Shown here: in pieces, positions 35,675 through 46,528 of the stretch
Numbering within the stretch: position 1 is the first letter of the stretch
Layout of the letters: every line of letters starts with the position of its first letter
DNA from: Enterobacter hormaechei ATCC 49162
GTDB taxonomy: Bacteria > Pseudomonadota > Gammaproteobacteria > Enterobacterales > Enterobacteriaceae
NCBI RefSeq assembly: GCF_001875655.1
Contig: NZ_MKEQ01000002.1
Span: forward strand, 248,001 to 312,000
DNA length: 64,000 bases
Direction: 5' to 3'
The notes under the pieces: model-generated
Databases searched by the model: none
What the model saw: the letters and a program-made list of their open reading frames with translations, nothing else
What the model was told of the DNA's origin: nothing
Program-made: the position numbers and the translations under genes

Positions 35675-37108
35675 CTAGTTATTCTGGTAGATGTCCTTAT
35701 AGAGCCTGCTTTCGAAACGCACCAGTGGAATACGACGATTGCGCTGGTCAGCCGGTTCGACGGCATAGCCGGAAAGATACTGCACAAATGCCATGCGTTG
35801 TCCGCTGGCTGTTGTGATAAAACCGGCAAGGTTGTAAACGCCTTGCAGAGAACCCGTTTTCGCCGACACTTTGCCATCCACGCCCGCAGCGTGTAGGCCC
35901 GCACGGTACTGAAGTGACCCATCGTGCCCGGCAAGCGGCAGCATCGTAATAAAGTTTAGCTCAGCGTCATGCTGAGCAATGTACTGCAACACCTGCATCA
36001 TGGTGGCTGGCGAGATCAGGTTATGACGCGATAAACCGGAACCATCGACCGCAATCGTATTGCCCAGATCGATTCCCGCCTGCTGACGCAGGATTTGACG
36101 TACGGCATCCGAACCGGCCCGCCAGGTGCCCGGCACACCAAAGCGCGCGTGCCCAATCATGCGGAACACCGTGTCGGCAATCATGTTATCCGACTTTTTC
36201 AGCATAATCTTAAGCAAATCATGCAGTGGCGCGGACTGTTTACTGGCGATCACCGTGCCTGGTTCATTCACCTGCGTCTGGCGCAGCAGCGTTCCGGTGT
36301 AGGTAATACCCGCCTGCTTCAGTTCGTCTTTAAAAATGGCCCCGGCATAGCCTGCGCCATCCTGAATGGCGAATGCCAGCGGGAGTGGGTCAGCCCGCTG
36401 GGTCAGGCAGCCAGTCAGCGTATAACGGTTGAGATCGCCAGGCACAACGTCCAGTTCGCAATACTGTGCCTCAGGCGAGCCTTTCGCCAGCGTCCGGACC
36501 TGGCTGAACATCGTGACCGGGTAGTAAGACGCGACGCGGATAAAAGCTAAGTCATTTGGTTTTGGCGCGCTGTAAAGCGATACGGAGAAGCAGTTACGGT
36601 CGACGATGGCGGCGGCTGGCGGGGCGCTAAAGCACTGCGTCATGTCGTTCCACGGCCAGCCAGGAGCTTTATCGTGGCTGGCGAAAATGGAGGTGTCGAT
36701 CAGCACATTGCCATCGATTTTTGTCACGCCGGATTTTTTCAGTACCGCCACCATGTTGCGGACATCCTGACGCTTAAAGGTGGGATCGCCACCAAAACGG
36801 GCGATAAGATCGCCTTTTAGTTCGCCACCCTCAACGTTACCTCTGGTTTCAAGGGTGGTGGTAAAACGGAAGTCGGGCCCGAGCTGAAGCAGGGCGGCGA
36901 GGGCAGTGATCACCTTCTGGGTACTGGCAGGCAGCGCCATCTGTTGACTGTGATAGTCAATCTCGGGAGCCTGCGCGCCAACCTTTTGCACCATCAGGGC
37001 AAGGTTCGCGCCAGCGGGCAGTTGATTAATGTACTCATCAACATTCGCGGCCTGAACGGTGAACGTTATACTGGTAGTCAATCCGATGATAAAACTGGAA
37101 AATCGCAT
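35675..37108 (-). CDS. dacB: D-alanyl-D-alanine carboxypeptidase/endopeptidase PBP4
   Basis: The 477-aa penicillin-binding protein 4 has a signal peptide (about 1-20). The SxxK motif is ASTQK with Ser62, the second motif SDN is in KKSDNMIAD, and KTG is in SAKTGSLQG. It trims and cleaves peptidoglycan crosslinks. The length equals E. coli PBP4. It is divergent from greA. Confidence 0.97.
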   Translation of the reverse strand: MRFSSFIIGLTTSITFTVQAANVDEYINQLPAGANLALMVQKVGAQAPEIDYHSQQMALPASTQKVITALAALLQLGPDFRFTTTLETRGNVEGGELKGDLIARFGGDPTFKRQDVRNMVAVLKKSGVTKIDGNVLIDTSIFASHDKAPGWPWNDMTQCFSAPPAAAIVDRNCFSVSLYSAPKPNDLAFIRVASYYPVTMFSQVRTLAKGSPEAQYCELDVVPGDLNRYTLTGCLTQRADPLPLAFAIQDGAGYAGAIFKDELKQAGITYTGTLLRQTQVNEPGTVIASKQSAPLHDLLKIMLKKSDNMIADTVFRMIGHARFGVPGTWRAGSDAVRQILRQQAGIDLGNTIAVDGSGLSRHNLISPATMMQVLQYIAQHDAELNFITMLPLAGHDGSLQYRAGLHAAGVDGKVSAKTGSLQGVYNLAGFITTASGQRMAFVQYLSGYAVEPADQRNRRIPLVRFESRLYKDIYQNN

Positions 37109-37199
37109 AATCTCGCGCTAACAACCCGAAAACAAACCGTCATACTACGGTGCATGGCACTGTAAAGTAAACGATGACCCATAGTGAACTTCGCGGTAA

Positions 37200-37264
37200 A
37201 ATGCGTATCAAATTGAAAAATTGCTGCTGACCTGGGACGTTGCTCCCGGGTCGGTTTTCTTTTT
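37200..37264 (+). ncRNA. GraL-like greA leader RNA
   Basis: The greA leader contains a terminator-like hairpin well before the start codon: GACCTGGGA (37229-37237) pairs with TCCCGGGTC (37244-37252), followed by a T-rich run to 37264. In E. coli premature termination in the greA leader yields short GraL RNAs. The 5' end given here is a guess. Confidence 0.5.
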
Positions 37265-37336
37265 GCTTCTGGCCTGTTCAGGTGGGCTGGAGCAGGGAAC
37301 ACTGCTCCCAACAGGAATGTTTAAGAGGTATAACAA

Positions 37337-37813
37337 ATGCAAGCTATTCCGATGACCTTACGTGGTGCCGAAAAACTGCGCGAAGAGCTGGATTTTCTCA
37401 AATCCGTGCGTCGTCCTGAAATCATCGCCGCTATCGCGGAAGCGCGTGAGCATGGCGACCTGAAAGAGAATGCTGAATACCACGCGGCGCGTGAGCAGCA
37501 GGGTTTCTGTGAGGGGCGCATTAAGGATATCGAGGCGAAACTGTCTAACGCACAGGTTATCGATATCACTAAAATGCCAAACAATGGCCGTGTGATCTTC
37601 GGCTCTACCGTCAGCGTCCTGAACCTGGATAACGACGAAGAGCAGACCTATCGCATCGTGGGTGATGATGAAGCGGACTTCAAACAGAACCTGATTTCGG
37701 TGAACTCGCCGATTGCTCGTGGCCTGATTGGCAAAGAGCAGGACGATGTGGTCACCATCCGCACCCCTGGCGGCGAAGTAGAATACGAAATTATTAAGGT
37801 TGAATACCTGTAA
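37337..37813 (+). CDS. greA: Transcript cleavage factor GreA
   Basis: The 158-aa factor has an N-terminal coiled coil with the conserved tip acidic residues ([12 protein letters not shown]... and [14 protein letters not shown]) that enters the RNA polymerase secondary channel, and a globular C-terminal domain. It rescues backtracked polymerase. The leader can attenuate transcription, which gives it autogenous control in E. coli. Confidence 0.97.
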   Translation: MQAIPMTLRGAEKLREELDFLKSVRRPEIIAAIAEAREHGDLKENAEYHAAREQQGFCEGRIKDIEAKLSNAQVIDITKMPNNGRVIFGSTVSVLNLDNDEEQTYRIVGDDEADFKQNLISVNSPIARGLIGKEQDDVVTIRTPGGEVEYEIIKVEYL

Positions 37814-37855
37814 TTCGCTTCTCTACTAAGATGTTGATACATTGTAAAGAAAAGA

Positions 37856-37878
37856 AAAAGGCCGCATAGCGGCCTTTT
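37856..37878. terminator. Bidirectional terminator between greA and yhbY
   Basis: AAAAGGCCGC-ATA-GCGGCCTTTT is a perfect stem with A and T tracts on both sides. It lies between convergent greA and yhbY. Confidence 0.85.
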
Positions 37879-37964
37879 ATCAACTCAAGGAGCATGGCAT
37901 TTTGCTCGCCTGCTGAAAGAAATCCCTCGTTTCACACAGAAAATGTGTTCGATTCAGGATATCC

Positions 37965-38258
37965 TTAACGTGGCAGCGAGATTTTGCGCTCTTTAGATGG
38001 GCGATAGAGCACCAGCGTTTTACCGATGACCTGTACATTACAGGCGCCGGTTTCGCGCACGATGGCTTCCACGATCAGGTTTTTAGTGTCTCTGTCTTCA
38101 GAGGCGATTTTCACCTTGATCAGCTCGTGGTGTTCCAGCGCTTGTTCAATCTCGGCAAGCACCCCTTCGGTCAAACCATTGTTGCCAAGCATCACTACAG
38201 GCTTGAGCGGATGTGCCAGACCTTTAAGGTGCTGTTTTTGTTTAGTACTCAGATTCAT
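37965..38258 (-). CDS. yhbY: CRM-domain RNA-binding protein YhbY
   Basis: The 97-aa KH-like CRM-domain protein is associated with pre-50S ribosomes. The motif VMLGNNGLTEGV holds the GxxG-like loop. The ATG at 38258 gives the E. coli start MNLSTKQKQHLKG; a start 13 codons upstream is unlikely. It is divergent from rlmE. Confidence 0.95.
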   Translation of the reverse strand: MNLSTKQKQHLKGLAHPLKPVVMLGNNGLTEGVLAEIEQALEHHELIKVKIASEDRDTKNLIVEAIVRETGACNVQVIGKTLVLYRPSKERKISLPR

Positions 38259-38385
38259 CGTATATTTTTGCTTACGTTGGGATTGAAAACGGTTCATTCT
38301 ACCGCCATCTCCCTAATATCGCCAAATAGCTGCGTAGAAATTTACGTCACAGGCAAGTAACGATGAACCAGGACGGAAATGTTAA

Positions 38386-39012
38386 ATGACAGGTAAAAAG
38401 CGTTCTGCCAGCTCCAGCCGCTGGCTTCAGGAACACTTTAGCGATAAATATGTTCAACAGGCGCAGAAAAAGGGGTTGCGTTCCCGCGCCTGGTTTAAAC
38501 TTGATGAAATACAGCAAAGTGACAAACTTTTTAAACCGGGAATGACGGTGGTCGACCTCGGTGCGGCACCGGGCGGATGGTCCCAGTATGCGGTTACGCA
38601 GATCGGCGGAACGGGCCGAATCATCGCATGCGATCTTTTACCAATGGATCCCATCGTCGGTGTCGACTTCCTTCAGGGCGACTTTCGTGATGAATTAGTG
38701 CTTAAAGCATTACTTGATCGTGTAGGTGACAGTAAGGTCCAGGTTGTCATGTCGGATATGGCACCAAATATGTGTGGAACACCGGCGGTGGATATCCCCC
38801 GCGCCATGTATCTGGTGGAACTAGCGTTAGAAATGTGTCGTGATGTACTAGCGCCTGGTGGTAGTTTTGTTGTGAAGGTGTTTCAGGGCGAAGGTTTCGA
38901 GGAGTATCTTAAGGAAATTCGCTCCCTGTTTGCGAAGGTCAAAGTTCGTAAGCCGGACTCTTCCCGGGCCCGTTCCCGTGAAGTGTATATTGTAGCGACC
39001 GGGCGAAAATGA
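38386..39012 (+). CDS. rlmE: 23S rRNA U2552 2'-O-methyltransferase
   Basis: The 208-aa RrmJ/FtsJ enzyme methylates U2552 in the A-loop. The K-D-K-E catalytic set is visible, with Lys38 in RAWFKLDEI and Asp in VMSDMAPN. The SAM-binding motif is [11 protein letters not shown]. It is upstream of ftsH with a 93-base gap, as in E. coli. Confidence 0.97.
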   Translation: MTGKKRSASSSRWLQEHFSDKYVQQAQKKGLRSRAWFKLDEIQQSDKLFKPGMTVVDLGAAPGGWSQYAVTQIGGTGRIIACDLLPMDPIVGVDFLQGDFRDELVLKALLDRVGDSKVQVVMSDMAPNMCGTPAVDIPRAMYLVELALEMCRDVLAPGGSFVVKVFQGEGFEEYLKEIRSLFAKVKVRKPDSSRARSREVYIVATGRK

Positions 39013-39105
39013 TAACCGGTAGATTTCAGGCGAAAGTTTGAATGAAACTGGATATAGAGTATCCTGACGCTGTTTTTAACACAGTTGTAATATGAGGTTA
39101 ATCCC

Positions 39106-41049
39106 TTGAGTGACATGGCGAAAAACCTAATACTCTGGCTGGTCATTGCCGTTGTGCTGATGTCAGTATTCCAGAGCTTTGGGCCCAGCGAGTCGAATGG
39201 CCGCAAGGTGGATTATTCTACCTTCCTGCAAGAGGTCAATCAGGACCAGGTTCGCGAAGCGCGTATCAACGGACGTGAGATCAACGTTACCAAGAAAGAT
39301 AGTAACCGTTACACGACTTACATCCCGGTGAACGATCCTAAGCTGCTTGATAACCTTCTGACCAAAAACGTCAAAGTGGTAGGCGAGCCGCCGGAAGAAC
39401 CAAGCCTGTTGGCTTCTATCTTCATTTCCTGGTTCCCGATGCTGCTTCTTATCGGCGTCTGGATCTTCTTTATGCGCCAGATGCAGGGCGGTGGTGGCAA
39501 AGGTGCCATGTCGTTCGGTAAGAGCAAGGCGCGTATGCTGACGGAAGACCAGATCAAGACCACGTTTGCTGACGTCGCAGGTTGTGACGAAGCAAAAGAA
39601 GAGGTGGGTGAACTGGTTGAATACCTGCGCGAGCCGAGCCGTTTCCAGAAACTGGGCGGTAAGATCCCGAAAGGCGTCCTGATGGTCGGCCCTCCGGGTA
39701 CCGGTAAAACCCTGCTGGCAAAAGCCATCGCGGGTGAAGCGAAGGTACCGTTCTTTACGATTTCAGGTTCTGACTTCGTTGAAATGTTCGTGGGTGTCGG
39801 TGCATCTCGTGTGCGTGACATGTTCGAGCAGGCCAAGAAGGCAGCACCGTGCATCATCTTCATCGATGAAATCGACGCCGTAGGCCGCCAGCGTGGCGCA
39901 GGTCTGGGCGGTGGTCACGATGAACGTGAGCAGACCCTGAACCAGATGCTGGTTGAGATGGACGGCTTCGAAGGTAACGAAGGTATTATCGTTATCGCGG
40001 CAACTAACCGTCCGGACGTACTCGACCCTGCGCTGTTGCGTCCAGGCCGTTTCGACCGTCAGGTTGTGGTTGGTCTGCCGGATGTTCGTGGTCGTGAACA
40101 GATTCTGAAAGTGCACATGCGTCGCGTTCCGCTGGCGCCAGATATCGACGCGGCAATCATTGCGCGTGGTACACCGGGCTTCTCCGGTGCGGATCTGGCT
40201 AACCTGGTCAACGAAGCCGCACTGTTTGCCGCTCGCGGTAACAAGCGCGTGGTTTCCATGGTGGAATTCGAGAAAGCGAAAGACAAAATCATGATGGGTG
40301 CGGAACGTCGCTCCATGGTGATGACGGAAGCGCAGAAAGAGTCCACGGCATATCACGAAGCGGGCCACGCGATTATTGGTCGACTGGTGCCGGAACACGA
40401 TCCGGTGCACAAGGTGACGATTATTCCACGTGGGCGTGCGCTGGGTGTGACCTTCTTCCTGCCTGAAGGCGACGCGATCAGCGCCAGCCGTCAGAAGCTG
40501 GAAAGCCAAATTTCAACGCTGTACGGCGGTCGTCTGGCTGAAGAGATTATCTACGGTGCGGAACATGTTTCTACCGGTGCGTCGAACGATATTAAAGTGG
40601 CGACAAACCTGGCGCGTAACATGGTGACTCAGTGGGGCTTCTCCGACAAACTCGGTCCGCTGCTGTATGCAGAGGAAGAGGGCGAAGTATTCCTGGGCCG
40701 CTCTGTGGCAAAAGCGAAACATATGTCCGATGAGACGGCACGTATCATCGACCAGGAAGTGAAAGCGCTGATTGAACGTAACTACGGTCGCGCCCGTCAG
40801 ATCCTGAACGACAATATGGACATTCTGCACTCGATGAAAGATGCGCTCATGAAATATGAGACCATTGATGCACCGCAGATTGACGACCTGATGGCGCGCC
40901 GCGAAGTGCGTCCGCCAGCTGGCTGGGAAGACCCAGGTGCGTCTAACAATTCTGACAACAATGGCACCCCGCGTGCGCCGCGTCCGGTCGATGAACCGCG
41001 TACGCCAAACCCGGGCAACACCATGTCAGAGCAGTTGGGCGACAAGTAA
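39106..41049 (+). CDS. ftsH: ATP-dependent zinc metalloprotease FtsH
   Basis: The 647-aa membrane AAA+ protease degrades LpxC, sigma-32 and SecY, among others. It has two membrane segments (about 8-26 and 100-122) and a periplasmic domain between them. Walker A is GPPGTGKT, Walker [10 protein letters not shown], and the zinc site is AYHEAGHAI. The TTG start at 39106 is preferred because GAGG lies 8 bases upstream. The ATG at 39115 (644 aa) is the commonly annotated alternative but has a 17-base spacing. By degrading LpxC it links to the LPS genes in this window. Confidence 0.96.
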   Translation: MSDMAKNLILWLVIAVVLMSVFQSFGPSESNGRKVDYSTFLQEVNQDQVREARINGREINVTKKDSNRYTTYIPVNDPKLLDNLLTKNVKVVGEPPEEPSLLASIFISWFPMLLLIGVWIFFMRQMQGGGGKGAMSFGKSKARMLTEDQIKTTFADVAGCDEAKEEVGELVEYLREPSRFQKLGGKIPKGVLMVGPPGTGKTLLAKAIAGEAKVPFFTISGSDFVEMFVGVGASRVRDMFEQAKKAAPCIIFIDEIDAVGRQRGAGLGGGHDEREQTLNQMLVEMDGFEGNEGIIVIAATNRPDVLDPALLRPGRFDRQVVVGLPDVRGREQILKVHMRRVPLAPDIDAAIIARGTPGFSGADLANLVNEAALFAARGNKRVVSMVEFEKAKDKIMMGAERRSMVMTEAQKESTAYHEAGHAIIGRLVPEHDPVHKVTIIPRGRALGVTFFLPEGDAISASRQKLESQISTLYGGRLAEEIIYGAEHVSTGASNDIKVATNLARNMVTQWGFSDKLGPLLYAEEEGEVFLGRSVAKAKHMSDETARIIDQEVKALIERNYGRARQILNDNMDILHSMKDALMKYETIDAPQIDDLMARREVRPPAGWEDPGASNNSDNNGTPRAPRPVDEPRTPNPGNTMSEQLGDK

Positions 41050-41081
41050 GTCACTGCTGTTGAAGCGTTTGTCTGTATCTC

Positions 41082-41109
41082 AAACCCTGGAGCTTGCTCC
41101 GGGGTTTTT
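41082..41109 (+). terminator. Intrinsic terminator after ftsH
   Basis: A 12-bp stem with one G-U pair (41082-41093 with 41096-41107) ends in TTTTT, 32 bases after the ftsH stop. Confidence 0.85.
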
Positions 41110-41147
41110 CTTATCTGTTTAACCACATCAATTCCAGGGATTTCACC

Positions 41148-41996
41148 ATGAAACTATTCGCCCAGGACTCGCATCTCGACCTTTCACATCCCCATGTGAT
41201 GGGGATCCTGAATGTCACGCCTGATTCCTTCTCTGACGGCGGCACGCATAACTCGCTCATCGACGCGGTTAAACACGCGAATTTAATGATCAACGCGGGT
41301 GCCACCATCATTGACGTTGGAGGTGAGTCAACGCGGCCCGGCGCGGCGGAGGTTTCGGTGGAAGAAGAGCTGGCGCGCGTGGTGCCGGTGGTTGAGGCGA
41401 TCGCGCAACGTTTCGAGGTATGGATCTCCGTCGATACGTCCAAACCCGAAGTGATCCGTGAAGTGGCGAGAGTGGGCGCTCACATTATCAATGATATCCG
41501 CTCACTGACCGAGCCGGGCGCGATTGAAGCCGCCGCAGAAACCGGGCTACCGGTGTGTCTGATGCATATGCAGGGCCAGCCTAAGACAATGCAGGAGGCG
41601 CCGAAATATGAAGATGTGTTTGCTGACGTCACCCGCTTCTTTATTGAGCATATCGAACGCTGTGAACGTGCGGGTATCGCAAAAGAGAAATTGCTGCTCG
41701 ACCCGGGCTTCGGTTTCGGTAAAAATCTCTCACACAATTACGCGTTGCTTGCGCGCTTATCAGAGTTTCATCAGTTCGGCCTGCCACTGCTGGTGGGAAT
41801 GTCGAGAAAATCGATGATTGGTCAGTTGTTGAATGTCGGGCCGAGCGAACGTCTGAGCGGCAGTCTGGCCTGCGCGGTGATTGCCGCGATGCAAGGTGCA
41901 CACATCATTCGCGTCCATGACGTAAAAGAAACAGTAGAAGCCATGCGTGTGGTGGAAGCCACACTGGCAGCGAAGGAAAACAAACGCTATGAGTAA
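41148..41996 (+). CDS. folP: Dihydropteroate synthase
   Basis: The 282-aa enzyme joins p-aminobenzoate to the pterin in folate synthesis and is the sulfonamide target. The signatures [14 protein letters not shown] and [13 protein letters not shown] are intact, with no insertion in the loop typical of acquired resistance enzymes. The ATG at 41148 gives the E. coli length. It overlaps glmM by 8 bases. Confidence 0.97.
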   Translation: MKLFAQDSHLDLSHPHVMGILNVTPDSFSDGGTHNSLIDAVKHANLMINAGATIIDVGGESTRPGAAEVSVEEELARVVPVVEAIAQRFEVWISVDTSKPEVIREVARVGAHIINDIRSLTEPGAIEAAAETGLPVCLMHMQGQPKTMQEAPKYEDVFADVTRFFIEHIERCERAGIAKEKLLLDPGFGFGKNLSHNYALLARLSEFHQFGLPLLVGMSRKSMIGQLLNVGPSERLSGSLACAVIAAMQGAHIIRVHDVKETVEAMRVVEATLAAKENKRYE

Positions 41997-43326
41997 TCGT
42001 AAATATTTTGGTACCGATGGCATCCGTGGGCGCGTAGGCGATGCGCCAATTACCCCTGATTTTGTCCTGAAGCTGGGCTGGGCGGCGGGGAAAGTTCTGG
42101 CGCGTCATGGTTCCCGTAAGATCATTATTGGGAAAGATACCCGTATTTCGGGTTATATGCTGGAATCCGCGCTGGAAGCCGGGCTGGCGGCGGCGGGGCT
42201 TTCCGCTTCTTTTACAGGCCCAATGCCGACCCCTGCTGTTGCTTACCTGACCCGTACCTTCCGTGCGGAAGCGGGCATCGTCATTTCAGCTTCGCATAAC
42301 CCGTTCTATGACAACGGTATCAAATTCTTCTCCATTGACGGCACCAAACTGCCGGATGACGTGGAAGAGGCGATTGAAGCGGAAATGGAAAAAGAGATCA
42401 CCTGTGTCGACTCCGCTGAGCTGGGTAAAGCAAACCGTATTGTCGATGCGGCAGGTCGCTACATTGAATTCTGCAAAGGCACCTTCCCGAATGAACTGAG
42501 CCTGGCACACCTCAAAATTGTGGTGGACTGTGCCAACGGTGCGACGTACCACATTGCGCCGAATGTGTTCCGCGAGCTGGGCGCGAAAGTGATCACGATT
42601 GGCTGCGAGCCGGACGGCCTGAACATCAACGAAGAAGTTGGCGCGACAGACGTGCGTGCCTTGCAGGCGCGTGTACTGGCTGAAAAAGCCGATCTGGGCA
42701 TTGCCCTGGATGGCGATGGCGACCGTGTGATCATGGTTGACCACGAAGGTAACAAGGTCGATGGCGATCAGATCCTCTACATCATTGCGCGTGAAGGCCT
42801 GCGTCAGGGACAACTGCGCGGTGGCGCGGTGGGCACGCTAATGAGCAATATGGGTCTTGAGCTGGCGCTGAAACAGCTGGGCATCCCGTTTGTCCGTGCG
42901 AAAGTGGGTGACCGCTACGTGCTGGAAAAACTCCAGGAGAAAGGCTGGCGCATTGGCGCGGAAAACTCCGGCCACGTGATCCTGCTCGATAAAACCACCA
43001 CCGGTGACGGCATTGTGGCGGCGCTTCAGGTTGTTGCCGCGATGGCGCGTAACCATATGAGCCTGCACGATCTTTGTAGCGGCATGAAAATGTTCCCGCA
43101 GATCCTGGTTAACGTACGTTTCACCGCCGGTAAAGGCGACCCGCTGGAAAATGATAACGTGAAAGCGGTGATGGCAGACGTTGAAGCCGCTTTGGGCAGC
43201 CGTGGGCGTGTCCTGCTGCGTAAGTCAGGTACGGAGCCGCTGATCCGCGTGATGGTGGAAGGTGAAGACGAAGCGCAGGTGACCGAATTTGCGCACCGTA
43301 TTGCGGATGCGGTGAAAGCTGCATAA
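41989..43326 (+). CDS. glmM: Phosphoglucosamine mutase
   Basis: The 445-aa enzyme converts glucosamine-6-phosphate to glucosamine-1-phosphate for UDP-GlcNAc. The phosphoserine loop is [13 protein letters not shown], the metal loop ALDGDGDRV and the sugar loop GAENSGH. The ATG at 41989 lies inside the end of folP, indicating coupling. Its product feeds MurA and the LPS pathway. Confidence 0.97.
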   Translation: MSNRKYFGTDGIRGRVGDAPITPDFVLKLGWAAGKVLARHGSRKIIIGKDTRISGYMLESALEAGLAAAGLSASFTGPMPTPAVAYLTRTFRAEAGIVISASHNPFYDNGIKFFSIDGTKLPDDVEEAIEAEMEKEITCVDSAELGKANRIVDAAGRYIEFCKGTFPNELSLAHLKIVVDCANGATYHIAPNVFRELGAKVITIGCEPDGLNINEEVGATDVRALQARVLAEKADLGIALDGDGDRVIMVDHEGNKVDGDQILYIIAREGLRQGQLRGGAVGTLMSNMGLELALKQLGIPFVRAKVGDRYVLEKLQEKGWRIGAENSGHVILLDKTTTGDGIVAALQVVAAMARNHMSLHDLCSGMKMFPQILVNVRFTAGKGDPLENDNVKAVMADVEAALGSRGRVLLRKSGTEPLIRVMVEGEDEAQVTEFAHRIADAVKAA

Positions 43327-43347
43327 TCTTTCAGAATAAGTGTTTAA

Positions 43348-43374
43348 AAAGGCGGCGTTTGCCGCCTTTGTTTT
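43348..43374 (+). terminator. Intrinsic terminator after glmM
   Basis: AAAGGCGGC-GTTT-GCCGCCTTT (43348-43369) is followed by GTTTT. Confidence 0.8.
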
Positions 43375-43548
43375 AAGCAATTAATGGCTTTTTGCTGTTT
43401 TTTTCCGCAGTTGATACAATGCCTCGAAAATGCCCTTGCGAAGGTGATTCGCTTTGGTTAGTATTCACACCCGCTTCAGTGGGAAACAAAATCCTGCTAA
43501 TTGGTCGAAGCATTGGTATGCGGCAAATCCGCAAGGAACAGGTTGATT

Positions 43549-43881
43549 ATGTACGAAGCTCTTTTAGTTATTTTCCTTATTGTAGCCATCGCTCTCGTAG
43601 CGCTGATTATGCTACAGCAAGGTAAAGGCGCTGATATGGGAGCCTCCTTCGGAGCAGGCGCTTCCGGTACGCTGTTCGGTTCAAGTGGTTCTGCGAACTT
43701 CATGACCCGTACGACGGCGATTCTGGCTACGCTGTTCTTCATCATCAGTCTGGTGCTGGGTAATATCAACAGCAACAAGACCAGTAAAGGAAGCGAGTGG
43801 GAAAATCTGAGCGCGCCAGCAAAAACTGAGCAAACTCAGCCAGCTGCACCGGCTAAGCCAACCAGCGATATCCCGCAGTAA
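43549..43881 (+). CDS. secG: Preprotein translocase subunit SecG
   Basis: The 110-aa SecYEG subunit has two membrane segments (about 2-22 and 53-73). A glycine-rich loop (GADMGASFGAGASGTLFGSS) lies between them, and the C-terminal tail is rich in alanine, proline and glutamine. The ATG at 43549 gives the E. coli length and follows GGAACAGG. A leucine tRNA follows 9 bases after the stop. Confidence 0.97.
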   Translation: MYEALLVIFLIVAIALVALIMLQQGKGADMGASFGAGASGTLFGSSGSANFMTRTTAILATLFFIISLVLGNINSNKTSKGSEWENLSAPAKTEQTQPAAPAKPTSDIPQ

Positions 43882-43890
43882 GTATTCCGT

Positions 43891-43977
43891 ACCGAGGTGG
43901 TGGAATTGGTAGACACGCTACCTTGAGGTGGTAGTGCCCTAACGGGCTTGTGGGTTCGAGTCCCATCCTCGGTACCA
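43891..43977 (+). tRNA. leuU: tRNA-Leu(GAG)
   Basis: The 87-base type II tRNA has the acceptor pair ACCGAGG/CCTCGGT, discriminator A, and encoded CCA. The anticodon stem is CTACC/GGTAG around loop TTGAGGT, giving anticodon GAG at 43925-43927. The long variable arm is GTGCCCTAACGGGCTT. It sits after secG as leuU does in E. coli. The first acceptor base is A (A1-U72). Confidence 0.96.
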
Positions 43978-43989
43978 ATATTCCAGAAG

Positions 43990-44016
43990 AAAGACGTCGC
44001 AAGACGTCTTTTTTTT
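43990..44016 (+). terminator. Terminator after tRNA-Leu
   Basis: AAAGACGTC-GCAA-GACGTCTTT is followed by a long T run. Confidence 0.85.
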
Positions 44017-44045
44017 CATCTGTACATTGTGGTGGCGGGCAAATG

Positions 44046-44083
44046 GCGGGTGGCGCTGCGCTTACCCGCCCTACAAACACCCA
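44046..44083. repeat. REP element between tRNA-Leu and argG
   Basis: GGCGGGTGGCGCTGCGCTTACCCGCCCTAC is a single REP unit with an intact stem, lying between two terminators. Confidence 0.7.
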
Positions 44084-44086
44084 ATA

Positions 44087-44114
44087 AAAAAAGGCGCCTG
44101 TTGGGCGCCTTTTG
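44087..44114. terminator. Terminator at the argG 3' end
   Basis: AAAAGGCGCC-TGTTG-GGCGCCTTTT is a perfect 10-bp stem. On the minus strand it is followed by seven T, so it mainly serves argG. Confidence 0.85.
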
Positions 44115-44130
44115 CATGTCTGGCTGTCGA

Positions 44131-45504
<1,374 letters not shown>

Positions 45505-45525
45505 TTAGAGACCGCTTTCGCTCTC

Positions 45526-45560
45526 GATGCATGTTTATGCAAAATAAGTGAGTATTCATT
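45526..45560 (-). promoter_or_regulatory. Candidate ARG boxes upstream of argG
   Basis: Two AT-rich palindromes resemble ArgR operators: TGCATGTTTATGCA (core at 45528-45541) and TAAGTGAGTATTCA (core at 45545-45558). They adjoin rather than showing the usual 3-bp gap, so only one may be a true box. Confidence 0.45.
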
Positions 45561-45763
45561 TAATCATCTTTTATCGACGACCGAAAGAGACGTGTGCGTT
45601 TTTTGTAAAAATTTCCCTTTTATTACCCTGACTGAAGTTGGGTTGACAGGTGGGGTCAACTATCAATATACTGAACGCCGATTTTACGTCCCGTCTTCGG
45701 TACCAAATCCCAGCATTATTTGCAAATTCTGTCCAAAACGCGTAGAATTTGCCACGTTTCAGG

Positions 45764-45840
<77 letters not shown>

Positions 45841-45962
45841 CTTTCCCATAAAGTTCTTTTTCAAATATACTGTGAAGACTTAGAGCCTTCGTAGCTGGAT
45901 TTGAAAAAATTCTTTCGGAGAGTGCTCCAGGCCACAGTTGTGGCTATAGGGTTCAGTTATCT

Positions 45963-45988
45963 AAAGCCCCGATTTATCGGGGTTTTTT
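45963..45988 (+). terminator. Terminator 1 between metY and rimP
   Basis: AAAGCCCCGAT pairs with ATCGGGGTTT around a two-base loop, followed by T. Confidence 0.8.
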
Positions 45989-46010
45989 GTTATCTGACTA
46001 CAGAATAACT

Positions 46011-46030
46011 GGGCTTTACGCCCTTTTTTT
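46011..46030 (+). terminator. Terminator 2 just upstream of rimP
   Basis: GGGC-TTTAC-GCCC is followed by TTTTTTT and ends 18 bases before the rimP start. The stem is short, so it may act as a leaky attenuator for the nusA operon. Confidence 0.55.
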
Positions 46031-46047
46031 ATGTCTTGGGGGTGGGC

Positions 46048-46500
46048 TTGTCCACATTAGAGCAAAAATTAACAGAGATGATTACTGCACCGGTCGAAGC
46101 ACTGGGCTACGAACTGGTCGGCATCGAATTCGTTCGCGGCCGTACATCCACACTGCGCATCTATATTGATAGTGAAGATGGCATCAATGTTGATGATTGT
46201 GCTGATGTCAGCCACCAGGTGAGTGCGGTTCTTGATGTTGAAGATCCGATTACCGTTGCGTACAACCTGGAAGTTTCCTCACCTGGCCTCGATCGCCCGA
46301 TGTTCACGGCCGAGCACTATGTGCGCTTTACCGGTGAAGAAGTGGCTCTCGTTCTGCGTATGGCCGTACAGAACCGCCGTAAATGGCAGGGAATTATCAA
46401 AGCCGTTGATGGTGAAATGATCACGGTAACAGTCGAAGGCAAAGATGAAGTGTTCGCGCTGAGTAATATCCAGAAGGCGAACCTGGTTCCCCACTTTTAA
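46048..46500 (+). CDS. rimP: Ribosome maturation factor RimP
   Basis: The 150-aa factor is needed for 30S maturation. The sequence [23 protein letters not shown] and the [11 protein letters not shown] motif are typical. A TTG at 46048 gives exactly the E. coli length and is preceded by the G-rich GGGGGTGGG. Another TTG at 46036 is in frame but overlaps that ribosome binding site. It is first in rimP-nusA-infB-rbfA-truB. Confidence 0.94.
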   Translation: MSTLEQKLTEMITAPVEALGYELVGIEFVRGRTSTLRIYIDSEDGINVDDCADVSHQVSAVLDVEDPITVAYNLEVSSPGLDRPMFTAEHYVRFTGEEVALVLRMAVQNRRKWQGIIKAVDGEMITVTVEGKDEVFALSNIQKANLVPHF

Positions 46501-46528
46501 CAGTCTGGATTGAGGTGAAAAGCCCGCG

